This document shows positions 41,273 through 49,241 of a stretch of DNA of 55,035 nt, piece by piece. This DNA is from Thalassorhabdus alkalitolerans (GTDB lineage: Bacteria; Bacillota; Bacilli; Bacillales; Marinococcaceae). The position numbers were made by a program, and so were the translations under genes. Within the stretch, counting starts at the first letter, position 1, and each line of letters opens with the position of its first letter. The stretch lies in assembly GCF_042656585.1 (NCBI RefSeq), contig NZ_JBHSPG010000002.1; one strand, given 5' to 3'. The notes below the pieces were generated by a model. The model searched no databases. It was given only the letters and a program-made list of their open reading frames with translations, and was not told where the DNA came from.

Positions 41273-41955
41273 CGCTGCTCACTTCCCTGTCTTTGTTCTT
41301 CCTTTTGTTTTTGCCGCAGTACCTTCACCTCTTGCCGCAGCTCCTCTAATTCTTCTTCTAGCTTACAAAATCTATCTGTAACAGGATCAGGAAGAAGGTG
41401 GTGATTTAAGTGCCCGTCTTTATCTTCATCTACTTTCACACCATCTTGAATGACGACTTTTCCAGGGATTCCAACTACCGTTGAGTTATCCGGCACCTCT
41501 TTTAAAACCACAGATCCGGCTCCAATCCGGGCATTTTCCCCGATCGTCATTGAACCGAGCACCTTTGCTCCGCTTGCAATCAGAACGTTGTCTTTAATGG
41601 TCGGGTGTCTTTTTCCTTTTTCTTTCCCTGTACCCCCAAGGGTCACTCCTTGGTAGATGGTGACGTTATCACCTATTTCACACGTTTCCCCAATGACAAC
41701 ACCCATTCCGTGATCAATAAACAAGCGCTGTCCAATTACTGCACCCGGATGAATTTCAATTCCGGTAATAAAGCGACTAAATTGAGACAAAAGCCTCGCT
41801 AAAAAGAAAAGCTTGCGCTGCCATAAGAAATGCGCTACCCGGTGAGCCCATACAGCGTGAACTCCTGAATAAGTCATAATAACTTCAAACCGGCTCCGCG
41901 CTGCCGGGTCTTGTTCAAACACTACATCAATGTCATTTTTAAATGTTTTAAACAT
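41269..41955 (-). CDS. cysE: Serine O-acetyltransferase
   Basis: Makes O-acetylserine, the precursor of cysteine. The 228-residue protein has the N-terminal helical region and the left-handed beta-helix of hexapeptide repeats (IGQRLFIDHGMGVVIGETCE then VTIYQGVTLGGTGKEKGKRH, with the catalytic His). The C-terminal tail ends in a charged coiled coil (EELEELRQEVKVLRQKQKEE). It is the first gene behind the Cys T-box. Confidence 0.97.
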   Translation of the reverse strand: MFKTFKNDIDVVFEQDPAARSRFEVIMTYSGVHAVWAHRVAHFLWQRKLFFLARLLSQFSRFITGIEIHPGAVIGQRLFIDHGMGVVIGETCEIGDNVTIYQGVTLGGTGKEKGKRHPTIKDNVLIASGAKVLGSMTIGENARIGAGSVVLKEVPDNSTVVGIPGKVVIQDGVKVDEDKDGHLNHHLLPDPVTDRFCKLEEELEELRQEVKVLRQKQKEEQRQGSEQR

Positions 41956-42033
41956 AGTTTCTCCCTCTTTTTCCCATTAATATGCCGTGCCCTCGTACAC
42001 TCCAAAGTCTTTTTCCCCGTTACTATTTGGCAC

Positions 42034-42300
42034 GAAAAAAAGCGCCCTGTGCCATTGGCACAGAGACGCTTACATAAGCGCGGTTCCACTCTGCTTAAGG
42101 ATCAGAGAAATATAGATCCTTCCCTTCATCAGTTAACGGCTTAAGCCGCCCCAGCATACTTACTCTTCAGCCAGGGACTCTAAGGTGCATGTTCAGGAAA
42201 CTCTTCCTACGACCACTTTCAGCCAAGGTGATCGTCTCTGTTTAGGAGGGCAGCTTCCTTACTTATCCTTATCAACGTTTTCTCTATATTCAGCTTTTGT
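42034..42300 (-). promoter_or_regulatory. Cysteine T-box riboswitch upstream of cysE-cysS
   Basis: The gltX-cysE gap holds a complete T-box on the minus strand. The T-box motif GAGTGGAACCGCG is at 42079-42091 in an AAGC/GCTT antiterminator. The terminator (42034-42071) has arms of about 14 bp and seven T. The specifier in the GAACATGCACC segment is UGC (42187-42189), a Cys codon. The variable base after UGG is A, which pairs with U73, the discriminator of tRNA-Cys. Uncharged tRNA-Cys would allow cysE-cysS-mrnC-rlmB-rae1 expression. No clear separate promoter fits between gltX and the T-box. Confidence 0.93.
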
Positions 42301-42306
42301 TTATTT

Positions 42307-43767
42307 CTATTGATTCACAGCTTGTCTTAGACGGGCTTTCACAACATCAGGCCCAAGCAATGAGATTGCATGGGGAAGCTCCGGCCCATGTGTCTGCCCA
42401 GTAACCGCTACACGAATTGGCATAAACAGCTTCTTCCCTTTCTGCCCGGTTGCCTTCTGTGTTGCCTTCACTGCCTTCTTCACATCTGCTGGTTCAAATC
42501 CTTCTAAGGCATCTATTTCCTCAGCAAACTGTTTCATAACTTCCGGCACCTGCTCTTCAGCAAGTACCTCCTTTGCTTCTTCATTATACTCGATTTCTGT
42601 TTTAAAGAACAGATCTGTCAATTCTACAATTTCTGCAGCATAATGCATTTGTTCCTGGTAAAGAGCGACCAGCTTCTTAACCCACTCTCGTTGTTCTGTA
42701 TCCAGTGATTCTGGAAGTTTTCCCGCTTCTTGAAAGTGAGGAACAGCCAGGTCTGTGAGCCGCTCTGTATCCGCTTCTTTTACATACTGATTGTTCATCC
42801 AGGCAAGCTTATCTGTATCAAAAACAGCCGGTGCTTTTGATACACGTTCAAGAGAAAATTGTTCAATAAGCTCATCCATAGTAAAAATCTCTTCTTCTCC
42901 TACTGGAGACCAGCCAAGAAGTGCCAGGAAATTAACTATCGCTTCCGGCAAATAACCGAGGTTCTTATACTGCTCGACAAACTGCATGATTGATTCGTCC
43001 CGCTTACTCATCTTCTGACGATCTGGGTTAAGAATGAGAGAAGCATGAGCAAACTTCGGCTTTTCCCAGCCAAAAGCTTCAAATACAAGAGCCTGGCGAG
43101 GAGCATTGGACAAATGTTCTTCGGCCCGGATAACGTGTGAAATTTTCATCAAGTGGTCATCGACTACTACGGCAAAGTTATATGTCGGCACACCATCGCC
43201 GCGGGCAATAACGAAGTCGCCAATTCCGTCAGTTTCAAAAGTTACTTCCCCGCGGACAGCGTCATCTATCACCACTTTTTCTCCTTCCTTCACGAGAAAG
43301 CGAATAACCGGCTTGATGCCTTTTTCCTCATAATCTTTACGCTGTTCGGCTGTCAAATTCCGATCCCTGCCACTGTACTTGGGTGCCTGGCCTTTAGCGA
43401 GTTGTGCTTCACGCTCAGCAGCCAGCTCCTCTTCTGTCATATAGCAATAATACGCTTTTCCTTCTTCAAGGAGCTGTTCTATATATTTTGTATAAACATC
43501 CATGCGCTCCATGCTTCGGTAAGGACCATATTCTCCGCCTATATCTACACTTTCATCCCATTCAATTCCCAGCCATTTTAAACTGGCCATCAGCTTCTCT
43601 GTGGCAGTCTCCACATTTCTCGCCTGGTCTGTATCCTCTATCCGTAAGATAAACTTGCCGTTTTGGCTGCGGGCAAACAGATAATTAAATAAAGCAGACC
43701 TTGCTCCGCCGATATGAAGATGACCTGTGGGGCTTGGAGCAAACCGCACTCTTACTTCTTTTGACAT
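42307..43767 (-). CDS. gltX: Glutamyl-tRNA synthetase
   Basis: Class I synthetase charging tRNA-Glu and, in Bacillus, also tRNA-Gln for later amidation. The ATG at 43767, 7 bases after GGAAGGG, gives 486 residues. The HIGH motif is HIGG at 18-21 in PSPTGHLHIGGAR, and the KMSKS motif is QKMSKRDESI. The C-terminal helical anticodon-binding domain ends RQAVNQ. Readthrough from gltX probably feeds the T-box downstream. Confidence 0.97.
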   Translation of the reverse strand: MSKEVRVRFAPSPTGHLHIGGARSALFNYLFARSQNGKFILRIEDTDQARNVETATEKLMASLKWLGIEWDESVDIGGEYGPYRSMERMDVYTKYIEQLLEEGKAYYCYMTEEELAAEREAQLAKGQAPKYSGRDRNLTAEQRKDYEEKGIKPVIRFLVKEGEKVVIDDAVRGEVTFETDGIGDFVIARGDGVPTYNFAVVVDDHLMKISHVIRAEEHLSNAPRQALVFEAFGWEKPKFAHASLILNPDRQKMSKRDESIMQFVEQYKNLGYLPEAIVNFLALLGWSPVGEEEIFTMDELIEQFSLERVSKAPAVFDTDKLAWMNNQYVKEADTERLTDLAVPHFQEAGKLPESLDTEQREWVKKLVALYQEQMHYAAEIVELTDLFFKTEIEYNEEAKEVLAEEQVPEVMKQFAEEIDALEGFEPADVKKAVKATQKATGQKGKKLFMPIRVAVTGQTHGPELPHAISLLGPDVVKARLRQAVNQ

Positions 43768-43809
43768 ACTTAACACCCTTCCACCTATTCTTTATTTCTA
43801 GTGAGCTTA

Positions 43810-44283
43810 TTATTTGCTTACAAGCAACACTACGGCCTGGGAAGCAATTCCTTCTTCCCTTCCTGTGAAGCCAAGCTTTTCTGTCGTTGTTGCTTTTACA
43901 TTCACTTGGGAAACATCCCCCTCCAGCAGTTCAGCGATTTTCTCTCGCATCCCCTGAATGTAAGGAGCCATTTTCGGCCGCTGGGCCATAATCGTACAAT
44001 CAATGTTGCCAAGCTCGTAGCCTTGCTTTTTTACAAGCATATATACGTGTTGAAGCAGCTCTGCAGAGTCTGCATCCTTAAACGCTGGATCCGTATCCGG
44101 GAAATGCTTTCCAATATCACCTTCACCAATCGCTCCAAGGCACGCATCAGCTATCGTATGCAAAAGTACGTCAGCGTCTGAATGACCTAAAAGACCTTTT
44201 TCGTGGGGAATCTCAATACCACCAATGATTAAAGGACGACCCTCCACTAATTGATGAACATCAAACCCTTGTCCTATTCTCAC
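43810..44283 (-). CDS. ispF: 2-C-methyl-D-erythritol 2,4-cyclodiphosphate synthase
   Basis: Fifth step of the non-mevalonate isoprenoid pathway. The 157-residue trimeric zinc enzyme shows the ligands D8 and H10 in RIGQGFDVHQL, the LGHSDADVLLH motif with a third His, and KATTTEKLGFTGREEGI at the C-terminus. It follows ispD by 2 bases. Confidence 0.98.
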   Translation of the reverse strand: MRIGQGFDVHQLVEGRPLIIGGIEIPHEKGLLGHSDADVLLHTIADACLGAIGEGDIGKHFPDTDPAFKDADSAELLQHVYMLVKKQGYELGNIDCTIMAQRPKMAPYIQGMREKIAELLEGDVSQVNVKATTTEKLGFTGREEGIASQAVVLLVSK

Positions 44284-44285
44284 GC

Positions 44286-44978
44286 TCAGTCTCCTCCCTT
44301 CCTTTTCTCAAGAATCGCTTTGGCAATAATTAAATCCTCGGGGGTGGTCAATTTAATGTTATCGTATTCCCCCTCAACGATATGTACCTCTTGGCCGGTA
44401 AACTCAACAAGGCTGGAATCATCAGTTCCCTGGTGATTTTTTTCAAGCGCATCTTCATAGGCCCTGACAACAAGCTCATGATGGAAGCCTTGCGGTGTTT
44501 GTATGGCCCACAAATTTTCACGAGGAACCGTATCCTTTACTATCATCTCTGCTCCCCGTTTCACTGTATCTTTCACTTTCACACCAAGAACCGAGGCCCC
44601 TGTGGATGCTGTCTTTTCCACAAGATCATGTACCCGTTCAATGCTGACAAACGGCCTGGCCCCGTCATGGACCAGCGTTATGCCCCCTTGATTATCTAAG
44701 GCTTTCAACCCTTTATACACACTGTCCTGTCGTTCTTTTCCTCCAGGAACAAGTGGTAATATCTTGGTGAAGTGGTAAGAGTCTAAAAGTGCTTTCATTT
44801 CCTCTATTTCTTTTTCATTTACTACTATGATGATCTCTTTACACCAGTGATCTTTTTCAAATATAGCCAGAGTATGAACTATCACCGGATCGTCATCTAA
44901 AGTAATAAATTGCTTGTTTTTTTCTGCTTTCATACGTTTGCCCTGGCCGGCTGCCGGGACCACTACTTTATATTCCAT
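44286..44978 (-). CDS. ispD: 2-C-methyl-D-erythritol 4-phosphate cytidylyltransferase
   Basis: Third step of the non-mevalonate pathway, CTP transfer to methylerythritol phosphate. The 230-residue protein has the nucleotide-binding VPAAGQGKRMKAEKNKQF, VHDGARPF and the conserved TPQGFH and DDSSLVE. It has a candidate promoter 44-73 bases upstream and is coupled with ispF. Confidence 0.97.
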   Translation of the reverse strand: MEYKVVVPAAGQGKRMKAEKNKQFITLDDDPVIVHTLAIFEKDHWCKEIIIVVNEKEIEEMKALLDSYHFTKILPLVPGGKERQDSVYKGLKALDNQGGITLVHDGARPFVSIERVHDLVEKTASTGASVLGVKVKDTVKRGAEMIVKDTVPRENLWAIQTPQGFHHELVVRAYEDALEKNHQGTDDSSLVEFTGQEVHIVEGEYDNIKLTTPEDLIIAKAILEKRKGGD

Positions 44979-45021
44979 ACTACCTCTCCGTCACAGTTTC
45001 CGTCTATTTTAAGGCTCTTCT

Positions 45022-45051
45022 ATGATACACTTGATCAGGCTGGAAAATCAA
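45022..45051 (-). promoter_or_regulatory. Candidate promoter of ispD-ispF-gltX
   Basis: TTGATT (45046-45051), 18-base spacer, TATCAT (45022-45027) on the minus strand. The -10 matches at five of six positions. It lies in the 224-base yacL-ispD gap. Confidence 0.55.
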
Positions 45052-45202
45052 ACGAGAATCATACAAAAACCCTTCTTTTCATGCTTTATCAGATGCCAGT
45101 CGAAATAGCAGAAACAGACGATTTTGTAAAAATAAAAAACACCCCCTTCTAATATCCGCCCGTTTGGTCAGGACAGTCTACTAAAAGGCAGTGTCAAGGT
45201 CT

Positions 45203-46300
45203 TCACAAAGCTTTTTCCAGGAGCTTCGGCTTAGCAAAAATCATGCGGCCGGCGCTAGTCTGCAGTACGCTTGTAACCACTACTTCGATTGTTTTACCTA
45301 TATAGTTGCGGCCGCTTTCTACTACAATCATTGTTCCATCATCTAAATAGGCAATACCCTGGTTCTGCTCTTTTCCATCTTTAATCACTTGAACATTAAG
45401 CTCTTCTCCAGGAAGCACTACAGGCTTCACCGCGTTTGCCAGGTCATTGATGTTAAGAACAGGGACTCCTTGGAATTCACACACCTTATTCAAATTAAAA
45501 TCGTTTGTAACAACCATGCCATTCATCACTTTCGCAAGCTTCACAAGCTTGCTGTCCACTTCCTGGATGTCTTCAAAATCCCCTTCATAAATATGGACTT
45601 CAGAGCTTAACTCTTTTTGGATTTTGTTCAAGATATCCAGTCCCCTGCGTCCACGATTTCTCTTCAATACGTCAGAAGAGTCAGCAATATGCTGAAGCTC
45701 CTCCAGCACAAATTCAGGAATTACTAACACACCTTCCAAGAAGCCAGTTTGGCATATGTCTGCGATTCTGCCATCAATGATCACACTGGTATCGAGGATC
45801 TTAACTTTTGAAAGGTCACTAGGCTGTTCTTCTGAATCCTCTTTTCTTTTTTCCTTAGCTGTCGCTTTGGAGGCAGTAAACAGATTAATTAGTTCCTCTT
45901 TCTTTTTAAAACCTACCTGGAAGCCAAAATAACCAAGAAAGAACGAGATAAAAATAGGAAGAACCGTCGTCAGCACAGGAATTTGAATAGTATTTAAAGG
46001 AATGATAATCAAATACGCCACAATCAAACCAAATGCGAGACCTGTTGTTCCAAATAACACGTCTGTTACAGGGGCCTTTACAATCGTTTCTTCCATCAAA
46101 CGCATAACATTCACGATATAATCAGCCAGCCAAAATGTCAGAAGATATAAAATCAAAGCACCGAGAACAGCTCCTGCATAAGGACTTTCTAACCAAGCAG
46201 GCGCATCAGTTGTAAGAAAAGATATAAGTTCAGGAATAAATAAAAAACCTAGTGCGCCGCCAACAAGTATAAAGAACAACTGTACAATCCATCTTAACAT
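45203..46300 (-). CDS. yacL: Membrane-anchored PIN-TRAM domain protein (YacL)
   Basis: A 365-residue protein with four predicted transmembrane helices in the first ~145 residues. A PIN nuclease-like domain follows (about 175-290, starting VKILDTSVIIDGRIADI with a catalytic aspartate and later VTNDFNLNKV), then a TRAM RNA-binding domain at the C-terminus (about 300-360, IAYLDDGTMIVVESGRNYIG). A membrane RNase is the best inference; the substrate is unknown. It sits between disA and ispD as in B. subtilis and has its own promoter. Confidence 0.9.
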   Translation of the reverse strand: MLRWIVQLFFILVGGALGFLFIPELISFLTTDAPAWLESPYAGAVLGALILYLLTFWLADYIVNVMRLMEETIVKAPVTDVLFGTTGLAFGLIVAYLIIIPLNTIQIPVLTTVLPIFISFFLGYFGFQVGFKKKEELINLFTASKATAKEKRKEDSEEQPSDLSKVKILDTSVIIDGRIADICQTGFLEGVLVIPEFVLEELQHIADSSDVLKRNRGRRGLDILNKIQKELSSEVHIYEGDFEDIQEVDSKLVKLAKVMNGMVVTNDFNLNKVCEFQGVPVLNINDLANAVKPVVLPGEELNVQVIKDGKEQNQGIAYLDDGTMIVVESGRNYIGKTIEVVVTSVLQTSAGRMIFAKPKLLEKAL

Positions 46301-46404
46301 TTTTGGTTCACCTCCCTTTCCTTATTATAGACAAATCTCCTATTTTGAAACCTATGAAACTCAAATTCACACGAACTTACAGAATGTAAAGGGACTGCTC
46401 TTTC

Positions 46405-46433
46405 ATCGTAATAAAATATAACACAATTGTCAA
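46405..46433 (-). promoter_or_regulatory. Promoter of yacL
   Basis: Consensus -35 TTGACA (46428-46433), 17-base spacer, -10 TACGAT (46405-46410) on the minus strand, about 105 bases before the yacL start. It lies within the 204-base disA-yacL gap, which otherwise holds nothing I recognise. Confidence 0.65.
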
Positions 46434-46504
46434 TTTCAAACATTCCATTATATATTTACCAATCAGAAGAAGTCAAGTAACAACACTCCCCCTTTTCACT
46501 TCCC

Positions 46505-47578
46505 TTAAATATGGCGGTCTATAAACAACTGCTCTTGTATCCTGTTTAGTCCTTCTTTTATTTTTCTGGCCCTGGCTTCACCAATTCCCTCTACCTCATC
46601 TAGTTCTGCAATAGAGGAAACCATGATTTTGTTTACCCCCTCGAACTCTTTTACAAGGTTTTCAATAATAGAAGCAGGGAGCCTCGGAATTTTGTGTAGG
46701 ATACGGTAACCGCGGGGAGAAACAGAATGCTCCTGGTGATTGACCTGCCTAGGATAACCAAGAAGCTTAAAGATGATGGAATCATCAAGGAGTTCTTCGT
46801 TTGAAAGTTTCTGCATTTCCTTCAATATATCCTTTGCGATTAAAGTCTCATTTTTGACGTAATCCTTAATTAGGTATACAGCCTCTTCTTCTATGTTGGA
46901 AACTAATTCGTTTAGCTGCATTGTAATTAAGCGACCTTCATTTCCAAGTTCACTAATGTAGTTAAGTATTTCGTTTTTTATGCGAAGAACCATTTCAACA
47001 CGGTGAATGACCTGGGATACATCCTGAAAGGTAACAAGCTCTTCAAACTCTAAAGCCCCTAAGTTTGTTATGCTTTGATCTAACACCACTTTATACTTCT
47101 CTAATGTTTGAATTGCCTGGTTAGCTTTTGTTAAAATCATGCCCATATCTCTTAATGAATACCTCTCATACCCTTTATACAAGGTGATAACATGTCGTCG
47201 CTGAGAAATGGAAATAACCAGCCCGCCTGTCTGCCTTGCGACACGTTCAGCCGTTCTGTGCCGAATCCCTGTTTCAGTTGAGGTAATACCGTTATCTGGT
47301 ACAAGTTGTGTATTTGCATATAGAATTTTTTTGCCGTCCTGACTTAAAATAATTGCTCCATCCATTTTAGCCAGCTCATACAGATAAGCAGGTGAAAATT
47401 CACAATTAATATAAAAACCGCCGTCTACAATTGACTTCATTTCGTCGGTGTACCCTAACACAATAAGTCCGCCTGTTTTTGCCCGAAGAACATTATCTAT
47501 TCCTTCTCGCAGGGGTGTGCCGGGAGCAACATAGTGCAAGACGTTTTCCATTACATTGTTTTTCTTTTTGTCAGTCAT
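46505..47578 (-). CDS. disA: DNA integrity scanning diadenylate cyclase DisA
   Basis: Octameric enzyme that makes c-di-AMP and stops when it meets branched DNA. The 357-residue protein has the DAC domain with the DGA motif at 73-75 and RHR at 106-108. A helical spine follows, and then C-terminal helix-hairpin-helix DNA-binding motifs (SIAELDEVEGIGEARARKIK). It follows radA by 79 bases; the two act together in DNA damage and sporulation checkpoints in Bacillus. Confidence 0.97.
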   Translation of the reverse strand: MTDKKKNNVMENVLHYVAPGTPLREGIDNVLRAKTGGLIVLGYTDEMKSIVDGGFYINCEFSPAYLYELAKMDGAIILSQDGKKILYANTQLVPDNGITSTETGIRHRTAERVARQTGGLVISISQRRHVITLYKGYERYSLRDMGMILTKANQAIQTLEKYKVVLDQSITNLGALEFEELVTFQDVSQVIHRVEMVLRIKNEILNYISELGNEGRLITMQLNELVSNIEEEAVYLIKDYVKNETLIAKDILKEMQKLSNEELLDDSIIFKLLGYPRQVNHQEHSVSPRGYRILHKIPRLPASIIENLVKEFEGVNKIMVSSIAELDEVEGIGEARARKIKEGLNRIQEQLFIDRHI

Positions 47579-47657
47579 GCTGCAGCCTCCCTCTTCTTCC
47601 CTTTTCCTTTTGTGCGCACGGCATTAAAGCTTTTGGCCGCTTATTTTTCCTTCCTGT

Positions 47658-49055
47658 TTACCACGGCCTCTGGTTTCCTTCAGAGGTTACCTGAATAGCT
47701 TCCTCTAAGGTAGAAACCCCTACAACTTCAATTCCCTCTGGTATTGTCCAGCCTCCCATGTTTTTTTGAGGGATAATGGCTCGTTTAAAGCCAAGTTTAG
47801 CTGCTTCACCGACTCGCTGTTCTATCCGGGATACGCGGCGGATCTCTCCTGTCAGGCCGACTTCTCCCATTACCACGTCAGTCGGGCTGGTAACCTGGTC
47901 TCTAAAGCTGGAAGCAACACAAATAGCTATCGCCAGGTCTACAGCAGGCTCATCTAGCTTAACTCCTCCTGCCACGTTTAAAAACGCATCCTGGTTCTGC
48001 AGCAAGAGTCCGACTCGTTTTTCTAAAACTGCCATTAATAAAGATACTCTGTTATGATCAACACCAGTTGCTGTTCTCTTTGGATTTGCGTAGCTTGATG
48101 GGGAAACCAGGGCTTGCAGTTCCACCAGCACCGGCCTTGTGCCCTCCATGGAGGCCGCTACAATAGATCCCGCCACTCCTTTAGAGCGTTCCTCCAGGAA
48201 AATTTCCGATGGGTTTTTGACTTCTACCAGTCCATGCTCTTTCATTTCAAAGATCCCAATCTCATTTGTTGAACCAAAACGGTTCTTTACTGCTCTTAAA
48301 ATCCTGTAAGTATGGTGTCTCTCTCCTTCAAAGTAAAGGACTGAATCCACCATGTGCTCTAACAGCTTTGGTCCTGCAATGCTTCCCTGCTTTGTCACAT
48401 GTCCAACAATAAAGACCGCAATTCCTCTTGTTTTTGCAATTCTCATAAAGGATGAGGTAGTTTCTCTTACTTGAGACACGCTTCCTGGGGCAGAAGTTAT
48501 TTCAGCCTGGTGAATGGTCTGTATAGAGTCAATGACCACCATGTCTGGTTCCACTTCATCAATTGCCCGTTCTATATACTCCATATCTGTCTCTGCCAGC
48601 ACAAACAATTTATCAGCTTGAATGGTTAACCTGTCTGCCCTAAGCTTTGTCTGCTTTACAGATTCTTCACCTGAAATATAAAGTACTTTATGATCCTGAG
48701 CTGCCAGAATCGCAGACATTTGAAGAAGAAGAGTAGACTTTCCGATCCCCGGATCTCCTCCTACTAAAACAAGAGATCCTGGTACAATCCCTCCTCCTAA
48801 TACCCGGTTGAGCTCCATGATAGAAGTATTAATTCTCGCTTCTCTTTCGCCTGATATCTTGGTTATGGACTGGGGCTTTTGCCTTTTGCCGTCTGTGCCG
48901 CTCCCTAACCCTGTCCGGGAAGCTCCTTGCTTTTTCTTGTCTTCAATTTCTTCAACCATCGTGTTCCAGTTTTGACAGCCTGGGCAACGCCCCATCCATT
49001 TGCTGGATTCATAACCGCATTCTTGACAAATAAACTTGGTTTTTATTTTTGCCAT
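47658..49055 (-). CDS. radA: DNA repair protein RadA
   Basis: RecA-like helicase that processes recombination intermediates. The 465-residue protein has an N-terminal zinc finger (C10, C13, C24, C27), Walker A GGDPGIGKST near residue 100, the RadA KNRFG motif and a C-terminal Lon-protease-like domain lacking protease function in this family. It follows clpC after a terminator-like hairpin and lies upstream of disA. Confidence 0.97.
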   Translation of the reverse strand: MAKIKTKFICQECGYESSKWMGRCPGCQNWNTMVEEIEDKKKQGASRTGLGSGTDGKRQKPQSITKISGEREARINTSIMELNRVLGGGIVPGSLVLVGGDPGIGKSTLLLQMSAILAAQDHKVLYISGEESVKQTKLRADRLTIQADKLFVLAETDMEYIERAIDEVEPDMVVIDSIQTIHQAEITSAPGSVSQVRETTSSFMRIAKTRGIAVFIVGHVTKQGSIAGPKLLEHMVDSVLYFEGERHHTYRILRAVKNRFGSTNEIGIFEMKEHGLVEVKNPSEIFLEERSKGVAGSIVAASMEGTRPVLVELQALVSPSSYANPKRTATGVDHNRVSLLMAVLEKRVGLLLQNQDAFLNVAGGVKLDEPAVDLAIAICVASSFRDQVTSPTDVVMGEVGLTGEIRRVSRIEQRVGEAAKLGFKRAIIPQKNMGGWTIPEGIEVVGVSTLEEAIQVTSEGNQRPW

Positions 49056-49206
49056 ACCTAACCCTCACTTTATTATATGTATCCTGTAATCTATTTTACC
49101 ACGCCCTCACAAAATTCCTTGAGAGATAAACTTCCCCCATTATATCCAGTACCTGTTTTAATTTGCCCTTTCCTTCCATGAGAAAAAGAGCTAAGTATGT
49201 AATAGA

Positions 49207-49233
49207 AAAGCCGGGAGAGTATCTCCCGGCTTT
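49207..49233 (-). terminator. Terminator hairpin after clpC
   Basis: Minus-strand perfect hairpin AAAGCCGGGAGA/TCTCCCGGCTTT with a 3-base loop, followed by TTCT. Stem strength is high and the T-run short, so some readthrough into radA is possible. No convincing radA promoter was identified. Confidence 0.75.
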
Positions 49234-49241
49234 AAAGGTGG

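Noticed and set aside
45121..45145. T-rich run after yacL as a terminator
   Set aside because: The tract TTTTTTATTTTT on the minus strand follows a G-rich segment but no hairpin of more than a few pairs is visible directly before it.
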